NCBI GenBank assembly: GCA_008711295.1
Contig: VUYV01000289.1
Location: forward strand, 38,220-102,219
Length of the DNA: 64,000 nucleotides
Direction of reading: 5' to 3'
DNA from: Anarhynchus alexandrinus
Lineage: Eukaryota; Chordata; Aves; Charadriiformes; Charadriidae
Shown: positions 37,582-49,638 of the stretch, piece after piece
How the letters are laid out: every line of letters begins with the position of its first letter
How positions within the stretch are numbered: position 1 is the stretch's first letter
Notes under the pieces: model-generated
What the model was told of the DNA's origin: nothing
The model's input: only the letters and a program-made list of their open reading frames with translations
Databases searched by the model: none
Made by a program: the position numbers and the translations under genes

Positions 37582-37706
37582 TGGTTTTTTTTTTTTTTTT
37601 TTTTTTGTTTTTTTTTCCTTCTTTCTTTTTTTTTTTTCTTTTCTTTTTTTGAATTTTTTGGTTTTTTTTTCTTTTCCCCCCCCCCCCGCCCTTTTTTTTT
37701 TTCCCC
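37582..37706. repeat. Extreme pyrimidine tract with C13-like run
   Basis: About 125 bases that are almost entirely T on the plus strand, including a T22-like run starting near 37585, TTTCTTTT units, a run of about a dozen C at about 37676-37687, then T12. Overlapping lysine- or phenylalanine-rich open frames are artefacts of this tract. Such mirror-like polypyrimidine DNA can adopt triplex (H-DNA) structure, and its length is likely to vary or be misassembled. Confidence 0.85.
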
Positions 37707-40700
37707 AAGCATTGGAAAACTTTTAAGTTTGTGAGTAGAAGTTTTACTACTTGCACTGAACAGTTCCAGCACACTCACAGGTTTACATTCCTGTCAGAAG
37801 CTGCTGATGTAAGAGAGCTCTAAGGTCTTAATGACAGAGTTTGCATTATAAAAAGGGAGTTACAATGCATAAACAATTGAATACATCATATTGCATGAAA
37901 TATGCTGAATTTAAAATATGGAAATGTTAAATGAATTATTTTTAATCACTGAAAAGGAAAACAAGTAGGATCTCTTAAACCTCAGAGATTAAGTACTAAG
38001 AAAATTAATGGGGGTGGAAAAAACCCCCACGTGTTTGCGGTTCCTGTTTTGTGTAGGTAATGACTTGAGTAACCTAAATAATGCTGGCATTATCAAGCTG
38101 GATTAGCAAATGTATATGCTAGCCTGACTGTTCAGCATGTCTGCACTGATGAATATAAACAACTTGTGGGAAAAGGCTGAATTTGCAAAGGCTTCAACCT
38201 GCATTGTATAAAAGGACATGACTTTTTAATATTTCTGATCGCCTAAGATGAATTCTAATGAACACAGTTTTACAACCTACATCATTAGATGGACGTAAAG
38301 TGTTTCTCTGGTAAGTGTTTGTGGAAAGGATTCTTAATAAATGAATCACTAAACCTTTGAAAGCTTCTTCATGCATTCATTTATATGCATTTATAATAAA
38401 GCATGCATGGCTTGCTGGAATATAAACATGAAACCTAGAATTCAAACAAAGGAATATTTTCTGCCTTTACTTATTATTTGAGTAAAGCATCACTTGGATC
38501 ACTTTCTTCAAGGCATGAGAACACTGTCTCTAGAACTGACTGGAGAAAAAAATGAGGAAGAATTGTATCTTTCATATGTCTGTTTCCTACAGAAATGTCA
38601 CTAAGGGGATATTTCTGGACCCAGATGAGAGTAAACTATAGCCTGTTGGATGGGGCACCCACTCAGAGCTGGAAAGCTTTACGATCCTCATGCACTCGAT
38701 TCAAAGCAGGAGTAGGAACAAAGTTCTTCACCATCTGAAACGAATGACCTACATAGCAGGATATAGAATTAATATCTGTTGAGACAGAGGAGAAAAGATG
38801 ATTTATGTCAGGTAGAAAAACTGAAAAAAGGTATTATTATGATGTGTATTCATTAGGGCACTCCGAATAAACAGATTTGAATCCTTATCTCCAGCAACGT
38901 CTGAATCTGAATATCTCTCATGGTGCTTGAGTGGCATGGATCTGAGGTTACTGAGAGATTGGAGCTTTGTATCCCCCAAATGCAAAGCAACTGATACCAG
39001 CTTAACAGAACATTGACTAGATTTGAAATTTACAAGAAACTCTTTTTGGAAAAAAAATGCTAAACCCTCTTGCAACTCACCATAGTTTATTCGTGATGAA
39101 GAAAGGGGTTTCTGCAAGAAAGTATAAAAGGATTAATTTTTTATAAATTAACAGTTAGATGACTGAGGAATAGGAATTTTCCTTTGAACTGGAGCTTTAT
39201 GCTAAATTTATATTCTACAATATGAAAGAATTTGCATCAGTCATGATTCAGTTTTTTATTTTTTTTACCGAGGAAAATCATTATATGAATGCACAGTATT
39301 GACAATACAGAAAAAAAATATTAATAAGGACAAATGAGTGGCTTAATGGTAGAGAAAAGGACTTGAATCAGCCTTGACCTTGGCGAGTTCTTCTCTCAGA
39401 CCTTCTCTGTGTTCTCTCATCATGATTCCTAGGCAGAACCACACTTCTGTACAAAAGATATTTTCAATATTTCAAATTAATCAAATTATTTGCTTATATG
39501 TGTTCTTTCCTGAATCACGTATTGAACTACAGTTGTTGTCTGACAGAAATTTCTTGACAATTTAATTAAGAAGCACAAAGCCATTTAAACATTCCCCTAA
39601 ACTGTTTACCAAGAGTGAAAACTGACGCAGTTTCTATTGAGCAACTCAAAATCAAACTTTGAAACCTTAATATTTTGCTATGTATCTCTCACTCTAAAAC
39701 CAATTCACACTGACTGACACACATCTCCTGTGTTTTCACCCCAAAGCTTTCTTACCAATGACGTGTAAAATGTAGTGACATGGTGTTTTGCACCTAGATT
39801 TGCAAAGCATCATAAATCAATGAAACCGTCAACTTTGCTCTGTTCAGTAAGGCAGTCCTTCCACATGCAGCACACCAGGACAGTAGGTGCTCATCCTGGT
39901 ATACCTCTACAGAGTCTCTACAATATAATACATTGACATATTTTTTCTTCCCTATTTCCACCTGTGTTTTCATAATAGCCAGAGACCATGATGACTGGAT
40001 GCTTTGCATTACACCTTCTGATTTCTTCTCTGCTTTGGATTCCTGTGTGTTTGTGGAATTTCTACTATAACAAAACAAACAACAACAAAAATCCCCACAA
40101 CAAACTGATGTATGTCCTGTGCTTTTGTGCTCTCCCATGTTACGGAATAAACATTTAGAGAGATCTATTCTAGGCAGGTGAGACAAGTACCAGGAGCCTA
40201 GCGCTGGCTGATAACAGAAAACATATACTGCTTAAGTTAGGGCAGACCAAAACTGGAAAACTGAGAAGATACCAAGCTGAAGTTCTGGAAAAGAGATGTG
40301 GTAAGATGCTGAGCCAAATGGCTAGGTTGAGAGCCTGGCCAAAAACTAGGCTAAAGATCAACATCTTTATTGCAAGGTAGAGAAAGAGGAACAAAAGGAA
40401 AGGCTAAGGACAATTTGGAGATGGTAACAAACAGATGGGGGGCTGGAGTAAGGCAAACTTACACCAGTCAGACCAGGAAACAAAATTACAGAGCAAGTTC
40501 ATGGAGCACGTCTGCAGCCGAATGACACATTTCATGCATTACAGCTGCTGGGATTGTGTCATGTATCCGATGGGGAGAAACTATGATTGCGGCTAAAAGA
40601 TCAATCTGAAACTCTCAAATAGACCGAGCAAGTAAAATTTCTCTGATCTTAAAGATATGGGAGTGAACTCTGCAATACAGAGATGTCCCGCACAGATCAA

Positions 40701-41490
40701 TGCATCTCCTAGAAGTACGGTTACTGAACATTGCATTTTTGTTTCCATCATTTTCATCACTAGGATCTTTTCCTCGCTATGTTTGAAACAAATAGGATAT
40801 TTATTTTTAATTTAAATATCCATCCCTAATCTTATCTTTACCATGATCCAATTTTGGTTAGATTCAAAATACTTCAGCTGAAACCAGAGGTGTTAAGTTG
40901 CTGCTTTTTTTTAAGGGAGTACTTTAATGTAAATCCAATATTTTTACTTGCATTGGATCAGAGATAAACAGTTTTTTCTTTCTATAGAAAATAAGTGGCT
41001 GTACTGTGGCTGTTGTGAAGAGGATCACATTCTGAGCATCAGGAAGCATTGTGTTGTATTTACATTGATTTTTGTAGCCTATGGGAACGCTATTTGTTTG
41101 CTCTTAAAAATAAGCATGACAATATATAATAATTGACCTGCAAAAGTAAGTTAAAGTTACTTTTTCAGCCATACTTTCCCCCCTTTTCAAGTTGTGCATT
41201 CCTTTGACATACTGAAGAGTTCCAGTAAAAAAAAGGGCTTTAACACAATAAAATCCGATGTGTCAGCCTTGTGAGAAGAAGCTTGATAGTTCTTTTTGTT
41301 GTTTTATGTAGAGCTAGATACTGGTTATTCTGCAGTCGGTAGTTCAGACATTACATCTCTGGTTCTCTCTTCTCCACCATACTGCTTTGCAGTCAATAAA
41401 AGAGTGAGGACTGTTTGTCTTTGTCAGCCTGTAAGCCCATAGAGCACTCCAGCTGCTACACTCATCCAGTCACCCTCTTTCTCCAACATG
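37707..41490. other. Non-coding DNA, no supported gene
   Basis: The longest frame is 130 codons on the minus strand (39794-40186). It is cysteine- and lysine-rich in part and partly low-complexity, with no recognisable domain and no flanking splice sites of note. Clustered ATGCAT words occur around 38370-38410. No RNA gene is seen. Confidence 0.45.
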
Positions 41491-41635
41491 AATCACAGAA
41501 TCATAGAATGGTTTAGGTTGGAAGGGACCTTGAAGATCATCGAGTTCCAATCCCCCTGCCATGGACAGGGACACCTCCTACTAAAGCAGGTTGCTCAAAG
41601 CCCCATCCAACCTGGCCTTGAACACCTCCAGGGAG
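41491..41635 (-). mobile_element. CR1 LINE 3' end
   Basis: AATCACAGAATCATAGAATGG at the left, then GGTTGGAAGGGACCTTGAAG and CTCAAAGCCCCATCCAACCT, the complement of the CR1 3' terminus. Closely similar in wording to the copy at 9806, so likely the same young subfamily. Truncated after the CACCTCCAGGG segment. Confidence 0.94.
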
Positions 41636-43271
41636 AGTTTTTCTTGCAAGAACTCTCATTCTTGCTAAGTGTGGCATAATCAGAAAAGTACCGCTGCGTT
41701 GTGATGCTCCATATTTATTCATGCACACTGAATTCCCCAGCAAACTTACTCAGAGAATCTTTCCAATGCTTACCATTAAAACTCCTGGTTTGGTTACGGT
41801 GGTCAGATGTGTTATTGAGGTCTCTTGATTAAAGTAGTAGCTTCTTGGTTTTTTTTTTTGTTTTGTTTTTTGTTTTTTTTCCCCATTCATACTCTTTATA
41901 CCAGTCCAAATAGTGTTTTGATAGTGTTTTCGCAATATTAACATTTAGCCATATACTGAATTTGGGAGTGTTACAATTCCATATGTATAAGACTAGAAGT
42001 GAGAATTAAATATGCTTTAGAATATTCTTTTATGTGAATGTTTATAAAATAATTATAAACTAAGATAATGCTTTTTTCTCAGCGCTCCATAAGTGAACTT
42101 CAATTTGCATATGTTTCTGTTTTTTTGGTGTTTTTCTAATGACCAATGATATATTGGAATGTATAATCACGCTTAAATAAGCTTGTTAAGCTTTGGTGTT
42201 GTAAATCACTGATATTAAATGATTTTAAAATGCTGCTTAGTTCAAAAAATCTGATGTGAAAAATAATTTAAAATAGCACATAGATGCTATTTAAGAATAT
42301 TTTCGCAAACATTAACCGCAGTTCTTTTTTACAGCAGGACTTATATTGTACCATTCTGAACTTTTCAAAATTTTACAGGTTTTCTCAACTTTAACATGAT
42401 ACCATCTTGGAGAAATGTTTCTTTCTGTTATGAGCTCTAATTTATTAAAAAAGACCAACTTTTTTCAATGAAATGAACCTGGAAAGTATGAACAGTGCAG
42501 AATGATTCTATATTTGTTTTCAAAACTCTACTGAAATCTTGATCTTTTTATTTTTTTTCTTTCTTTTTTTTTTTTGGTGGGGGGGCAGGGAACCAAGGTG
42601 AAGGAATACTGGGAGAAAGAAAGGAAATAAATTAAGAGCTACTTTTCACTTGTAGTCACCTCAGGAAACCTTAGACTAAGAGAAATCTATTATAATGCTA
42701 ACTGTAGAAACAGTGGGTGATGACAGCACGAGTCCATTTTTCCCCTTTAATAAGTAAGATCCTTAGCAAAATTTTGCTTGAAGGTATTAATAAATCTATA
42801 CTGTGAAAAATCTGTCAATCTGATGCAATACCTTACCTTACCAAGAAAAAGTTTTTATTTTTTCCTTCCCTCATTCATTACTTATCTAGGCTTTAACCTT
42901 TCCAACATCCCCTGAGTTAACTTACAGTACAGGCTTTTCTACCATGATTTATGTATCACATTATGAAATATTCATAATAAAGTACATTTTTACTCAAATA
43001 ACCCCCTAAGTCAATTTGGTTTGCCCTTTTGTATAGGTTTTTTTTTTCCTTTTTTAAGTAGTTGATGCCATTTTATTCACTGATGAAACAAAACCACTTC
43101 TGGAGTATGTAATTTAATTAATACCTCTTTATAAGTAAGTTGCTGAACTTGGCTGACAAATCTGCATAAGTAAAGGTTGTTAAGGTTAGAAATAAGGTAG
43201 TACACTATTTTCTCATCACCACACAAATGAATGTTATTGGTGTCAAGAAATAATAACATCTTTTGACTCAC
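41636..43271. other. AT-rich DNA with T-rich tracts, no gene
   Basis: T-rich runs lie at about 41846-41881 and 42545-42577, the latter followed by GGTGGGGGGGCAGGG. No supported gene. Confidence 0.55.
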
Positions 43272-43427
43272 CACCCTCCAACTTTCTGAACTGAGACACG
43301 TATGGCCAAAGTGGCGGTAGCTTGTGCCTGGAGGCTGGAGGACTTCAGCTGCGCTGGAGCCCGAGAGATCCGGGTCTCCTTTCCACCAGCCAGTGTCTAA
43401 TTCCATCTCTGCTTCTGCCTCTTTCAC
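43272..43427 (-). other. GC-elevated candidate exon with strong donor, minus strand
   Basis: The block is clearly richer in GC and CpG than its surroundings. On the minus strand it ends at GGGTG|GTGAGTC, a strong donor. The open frame gives MELDTGWWKGDPDLSGSSAA, then EVLQPPGTSYRHFGHTC and SSESWRV, which I cannot assign. No clear acceptor is visible, so it could be a first exon with a weak CpG-containing promoter at about 43427-43450, or a lncRNA exon. The frame continues past the donor into AT-rich DNA, which is expected by chance. Confidence 0.25.
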
Positions 43428-43750
43428 ACCGCGAACCTATTACCTTTATGTTGCCAGAAAGCCTTGTACCCAAATTGAAGTGAAATGGAAAATCAGTCAT
43501 TTTAAATACAGACTATCTATCTAGTGCATGCTAGTTTTCTTTCAGGGACACACTGTTACTGTGTTAGAGCTGAGCAGAAAAATTCTGATGAAATGCTTTG
43601 CCACAGCTAGATTCTTGGCCAGAAATAAAAGTGATTTTGGTGAGGTCACTGATAAAAAGGAAATGGAAATGTTGAGTTTATAACAACTTCCATTTATTTT
43701 TACACTATCCTATTATGCCACCAGCAATGTAAAATACGACACATAAATTG

Positions 43751-43769
43751 TAATTTCCATTGGAAATTA
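43751..43769. repeat. Palindrome, 9-base arms, 1-base centre
   Basis: TAATTTCCA, T, TGGAAATTA form a perfect inverted repeat. CATTCC (TEAD-like) and TTTGCAAA (POU-like) words follow within 70 bases, so the area might be a regulatory element. This is motif reading only. Confidence 0.6.
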
Positions 43770-45199
43770 TGTTTGCTTTAATTTCATCCATTTGCAAAAT
43801 GCTGTTCTAATGTGCATTCCACAGAAGATATTGAAAACTTTTTTTCCACAAAACTGATATTTTCTTTTTTTTCACATGATCAGTAATAAAAAGACCACTC
43901 ACATTTAGGACCAAGATAAGGTACTAAAAGGCAAAATCTGATGCATGGTATCTGACAATGTCAAAATGGACCAACACAGGGAATAAACTGCCAGAATTGT
44001 AATTAGATGAATTATTTCCAAATTGTCAATTACTGCACATATCCAATTAAAACAAGAACTAAACCATAATAAAATAATTATTAATAAAATTATTATTTAC
44101 CTGTAATAAAAGATTATTTCAAGTGTCTTGAGGTTTTAATTTTTAAATCAATATTATATCCACTAAAAGAAAATTATTTATCTAACAAGAAGTGTAGCTT
44201 CTTGTCTTAAGTCATGAGAAAAAACTTCTATACATAAAATGGGAGATGAGTTCATCCGGAGAGAAAATTTACTAGAAAAACATGAAAAGGAACTGATAAA
44301 ACTGCAGCTTTCCTAAATTGTAGTTTGCAATACAGACTGCTGTAAATGTGGAACAAAACATTTTGAGTACGTAGAAATATTTATCTTTAATTGGAAAAAC
44401 ATGTAAATGAGACGAGTAGACATATCCAAATTATATTTTATCTCAATCATTTTTTTATACAACGATGTCAACACTGTCTTGATTAAAGAGGAACATCAAT
44501 GTCTAACCATAGCAAACAATCTTGGAGGCAGAAAATCCAGTTGTGTTTTTATTTTAATCTTCAGACTACTGGAGATAATTAGAAGCTTGACAATCAGCTA
44601 AAGATACTTTAACAGTCACATCTTATCTCATTGCTAGAGGTCTATTATCCTTGCAGCTAATGTAATCTGACTGTTCTAGTCAGAATTCTTATGATTTTGG
44701 AGAGAGAATAGGCTTCTCTTGTTTTTTTTATCTTTTCATTAGTGAGGAATCTATATGTGGTATCAATACTTAGAATAGAATAGTAGCTTCCATTAGCAAC
44801 TAGAATGTTAAGGAACTGTGTGTTACTCTTCAGTGATGTAAAGCATATTAATCATAACTTAATTACAATTATGAGCTTAAGAGAACTATGCTGGTTTACT
44901 GCAATTAGAGGTTTGAAACAAGTTGTGCATTTCTAGGTTTTTAATCCAACAGTATTGCCGTCTGCTGCTTTATTTGCCCTAAGGAAGAATGGCAAGACTG
45001 ACATCAATTTGTGTTATATTTTCTGGAATTTTATTGTTTGCTTGTTTTTTTCATGTTGGGAATTTTTTATTCCCCGCCTGAAATATTTTGACCAATAAAT
45101 AGGAGAGATTGGATGCTGCTAGACGCCTTAATTATTTCTCCGGTGTCGAATCCTACTCTGAGGCCTTTTAAAATACTCTGTTTTGATCCTTTCTACCAG

Positions 45200-45228
45200 T
45201 GACACAGGAAAAGCAGAATTTGACCAGA
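45200..45228 (+). other. Candidate 29-base microexon
   Basis: Acceptor CTGTTTTGATCCTTTCTACCAG ends at 45199 and the donor AGA|GTAAGT starts at 45229; both are good matches to consensus. The block is open in two frames (DTGKAEFDQ or TQEKQNLTR). Length is not a multiple of three. Joining it to the 26-base candidate at 33873 keeps an open frame, which is suggestive but weak. Confidence 0.22.
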
Positions 45229-45768
45229 GTAAGTTTTTAAAAATTTAATCACAGAGGAAGATAACTGAATTAAATGCATGCCTCTTAATAACATAATGTT
45301 TCTGGAAAAGGTGCAGTTAAAACATTTCACCATTTTTAGCATATCGAATGATATGATGGTGGTGTTCTCACTGTCATGATGTGACTGAGATGCCTCCAAA
45401 CAAGTGAGGGCAAAAGTGTCTGACCGTGTCTTTATATCTATGGATGTTTTGATGATATTTAATGTAATTCAATAACATGATATTATCTGGTATGTTGTGC
45501 CTTTTTCTTCTGTAGATTTTTTTTTAATATTTTTTGAATTGCTAATGTTTAACCTGGAGCCCATGCTGCTTCCCTGGCAGGTAGAAAAAGTATATTTTAT
45601 GGGGAGCGTATTTCTGGGTAATTTTAATGATGATAGTGTAATGAGCTTTAAGGTGGGATTCATCATTACTTTGTTTTCTGGTCCAATGTAACTTCATGAC
45701 TTCTTCCCACGTGGAGTGGAGAGATATTCTCTAAAGAGCAAGGGTGTATTACCCTTATTTTATTACTT

Positions 45769-46047
45769 TTCAGTGGTTCCCAATGACAGGACAAGGGGCA
45801 ATGGGCATAAGTTGGAACATAGATCTGTTCAAATATACGGAAAAACTTCTTTACGGTTCAGGTGACAGCGCACTGGAACAGGCTGCCCAGGGAGGTTGTG
45901 GAGTCCCCTTCTCTGGAGATTTTCAAGACCCGCCTGGATGCAGTCCTGTGTAATGTGCTCTAGGCAATCCTGCTTTGGCAGGGGAGTTGGACTACATGGT
46001 CTCTAGAGGTCCCTTCCAACTCTGAAAATTCCGTGATTCCGCGATTA
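45769..46047 (+). mobile_element. CR1 LINE 3' end, older subfamily
   Basis: Plus-strand phrases CAATGACAGGACAAGGGGCA, CTGGAACAGGCTGCCCAGGG, AGGTTGTGGAGTCCCCTTCT and GGTCCCTTCCAACTCTGAAA lead to a degenerate terminal repeat CCGTGATTCCGCGATTA. About 280 bases, 5'-truncated. The terminal repeat variant (GTGATTC) differs from the ATTCTATG copies, so it belongs to a different CR1 subfamily. Confidence 0.92.
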
Positions 46048-49000
46048 CCATTTGGAAGGCAGGAGGGAGGCATCCAAGGTCCAGTTTCTATTCAGTAATC
46101 ACCACAGAAAAGAACATTACCCCCTTCTTGCTCCTATCTTGTTTCCAGCTAGTCTTTTGGGAGAAGGAATGTTTCAAAATGTGTTTCTGGAAATGTACTA
46201 ATTTTTGTAGCACCAGCAAAAGCATCACAATTATATTTATTATGCCCTGTAATGTAGGTTCTAAAATATCACAATTCCTGTGGAAAGCTCTATTAAGCTT
46301 TTATAACTAAATAAGTAGATGGATGAATGCATCGCTGCATTGGGCAAATTAATCATTGAGGTCTCACTACTAGAACAGTTGTGATCCTCCTTCTGTTTGA
46401 GCCAGGAAAATGCTGCTTCAGGATGAGAACGCTAGTAATCATAAAGCATATTTTACATATTTGAAACTGCGCTGAACTGACTGTAGAAGCTTTAAAAGAC
46501 ATGAAAATGTTTTCCAAAATGTGCTTACACTTTCAGTATAATTATTACTCGTCCCTATCCTGATTTCTATAGCACAGGTTTTTACTCCAGTGGATGATTT
46601 TATAGATTTGTTCAGTAGAAGATTTTCATATAGAGGGATGTTTTAATCCAATAAATGGCTCTTTCTCTGGAGTTTGTTTTGGGAATTTATTTTAATGTTT
46701 CTGTTGAAAATGTCTTTGGTTTGGTAGTTTGGACTATTGCTTTTGCCCCTATGCCAGACTGCTTAAAATGTAACTTGTAGAAATGGATTTGAAAATGAAG
46801 CTATTTCACTAAGGTTATTCTTCATGTACACTTTCATGTTTCTTCACGTGTAGAGATGTCAATCATTTTAATGTGAAATACTATCTGCTATGTAAGAGCA
46901 CAGCTTTGAGTAGGAATGAGCAGAGAAATTCATGAATCTACAAATAACAGAAGTTCCAGTTTAGATAAAAAATCAAAGCTTATTTGAAGCAAATCTTCTT
47001 TTCCTTAGTGAAATTCTGTTCAATAATAAGACACCTATATTTAGATGTCCAACTATGAGCAGTAGATACAAGAGAACTATTCAGCTTACACTGCAGGGCA
47101 CTGACTCAGGACAAGATTCAGTTGCTTTATTATCAATATCAAATGTTGTTTTAAATGCCCTTTGAGTGATGCCTCCCATTTCCAGCAGTCTTTACAGAAG
47201 GGTGTAGGTCTCTTGAAGATCCCGTGTCGTGGTGCTTGTACATAGAGGTAGCTTCCAGAAAGTTGCTTTGCTGATGAGCAAGTAGAGGTAGCCTTTAGTT
47301 GCCTAAGTCTAAGTATTAGGTGCCATTTGAGAGAGACTCAGTACCTGTGACTGCAAGACATGACATGGACAGGATTGCTGAGCTCTCACAGATTTGTATC
47401 TATGCCTAGGGGCTCAAGTCTCTTTCATTCTCTGACTTTTTTTTTTCTCTTTTTTGGAATTATCTTCTCAGGGAAATAATTTGCTAACTTGAGTTTAGCC
47501 TAAGTATAAATATTTATTCTTAGTTTTCGATATATGCATTGCTTTTGTTTTTTTGCTGATGGGACAAATTTTTGTTTGCTTGTTTCTGACTTGCTATTGT
47601 GATTTCTCCAGATATCCCTATCTAGGAGGCTATCATGATGCAGTACTACAGGGTTCATTTGTCTTGGAGATTGGGAGTAAGGGGGAAGATTCTGGAAGCA
47701 GAAAACGTATCAAAAAGTCTATGTTGACTGTATTACACTCTACATCTTTTTTATGGGCAAAGAGGAAAAACACCTTATATAAAAAATCAATAATAGGTTG
47801 TTAGTAGAGTTCAAATCTTTACAGCCTTATCCAAGAATCATTACTAGTTCAGATCTGATTGTTACAGAAAAAGAAAGAATATTCTTCTATTCAGAAAAAA
47901 ATACTTAATAATAGTAAGAATACAGTTAAAATTGTTATATACACATTTAGTTTCTATCCATTTTCCTAGCAATTCATCTATCCCTTGTTCTTCTGAGTAC
48001 TAAGGTCAATAGTCTTATTTCAGTGTTTGTGGTGGGAGTGTTACAATGAGTTGTCGGCACCTGGAGTTCTTCACTTAGTTCATGTTGATGTTTTCTTCTT
48101 TCTCACTCTAAGATCCACTTGGGGTCACTTTTATGTTTCCTAGCATGCTTTCAATTCTCTGCTCCTTTTTTCATTGGCCTGCAGCTCCACTTTACATCTG
48201 AACTTACCGTGTATAGTGCCTTCTACCTATGTCAATAACTATTTCATTGTTGTTCTTATTATTCCTCAAATAAGTTTTGTCCAGTTTAAGGTTTGTATTA
48301 TCTGACCATGAGTGAGCTGTTTACAGAGGTGATGTCTCCAATGCCAGCCTGTGCTTCATCTCTTGTCTGTGCACCTCTGTGATACATCCTGTGTCTCCAC
48401 TTCCCAAGGTCTCAGCTGTGATACCAGGCCCATATTTCTCAATACAGCATCATTATGTTAGTCATAAAACCATTGTGGTACCACCATATAAAATTAAACA
48501 AAATAAAACAGATTAACTACAGCCACCTGGCCAATAATAATAAAAAAAAAGGCATTTATTGCTAAATTGGGCAGTTCAACAAAAGTTTAGACAGAACAAG
48601 CCTGTCCAACTGTAGTCCTGAGGCCCTGTAAACTCCGTAGGAAACTTGCAACTTTTTTATTAACAGTGTCAATACTGTATTATGGGGCTGTAGGGTTATG
48701 ACTGGAGAGAGACTTGAGTACCCAGAAGCTCATCTTTTCCCCAGAAAAAGGTATATAGTTTATAGTGATGAAAGATGCCTTCTTACAAACCTTGCCCTCC
48801 TAGGTATTCTGCAAGCAAATGCCACGGAGGTAGTATCCGGGCTGACTCAACAGAAGTCATGTTGGTTAGTACATTGGATAATGCAGGAGGTTGAGATCAC
48901 TGGGCAATGTTTACTAACGAAGAATGACATATTTGTGCTGGAAAAACAACACCCTCTGCTTCAAACTTGTTCAAAAAATTCTGACCCAATATTTCATGCT

Positions 49001-49626
49001 CTGAAAGTGTAGAAATGAATAAGAGAAAGCTTTCAGTGCGTCTGTGGGTAGCAAGGTGATTTATAGAGGTAATATTTCTTACAGTAGTACTTCAACTTCT
49101 GTTTCAACACTCTGTATTCCTCCTTCTCTCTGAGCAGCCAGAATTAACTGCTTTTCAGGAATAATTCAGCAGCTCCTTTTCTCTGCCTTATATGTCTTTT
49201 CCTTTTAGGAAACAGCTGTGATCTTCATTGTTAAATTGCAAAGCTGTTGAAGAGTGTTTTAAAGTGCTGAAAAAGCATTCCCTTATTCTTTATTAATTAG
49301 CAGAATCCAGGTCTTTTCTCAAGCAGATGAAACATCTTTTGCAGAAGGATACTGTGTTGGAAGACACTCCTTGTTGCCATTAACTCCTTCTTACAACTCA
49401 AAAATGAATACAATCAAGAAGAGTTTTCAAGAAAAAAAAATATAGATTTTGTTTGGAAATCATGATTATCCTATAAAGTACTTCTTGCTGGCCTTTTATT
49501 ATCCCCTAGACTGTTGTCTAACTCCCATGCGTTCACAGTTAGATATTCCTGTATGTGGGAATCTGCTTTATATACCCATAGTTTTGTGTTTCTGTTTGTC
49601 TCATTCCATTACTTTGGTGTCTTCAG
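46048..49626. other. Non-coding DNA, no gene seen
   Basis: No supported gene. The 104-codon plus-strand frame at 48698-49012 has no family signature and no good flanking splice sites. Confidence 0.5.
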
Positions 49627-49638
49627 GAACGATTCTTG
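49627..49638 (+). other. Candidate 12-base microexon
   Basis: An exceptionally pyrimidine-rich acceptor (GTTTGTCTCATTCCATTACT followed by TTGGTGTCTTCAG) ends at 49626; 12 bases later is TTG|GTAAGTAC. The block GAACGATTCTTG would add ERFL in the first frame and preserve frame. Very short frame-neutral exons with long pyrimidine tracts are known in neural genes. No flanking constitutive exons are visible, so this stays speculative. Confidence 0.2.

Larger units (their letters stand above)
43428..45768. other. AT-rich DNA with palindromes and one microexon candidate
   Basis: Holds a 19-base palindrome at 43751-43769, an AT-only inverted repeat around 44065-44098 (AAATAATT / AATTATTATTT) and the 29-base exon candidate at 45200. 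No gene is proven. Confidence 0.5.

Noticed and set aside
37562..37778. Lysine-rich or phenylalanine-rich small proteins
   Set aside because: Pure translation of the pyrimidine tract.
39794..40186. 130-codon minus-strand open frame
   Set aside because: No recognisable domain, no flanking splice signals of note, mixed low-complexity residues; a frame of this length is plausible by chance in 64 kb.
48698..49012. 104-codon plus-strand open frame
   Set aside because: No family resemblance, AT-rich surroundings, no supporting signals.
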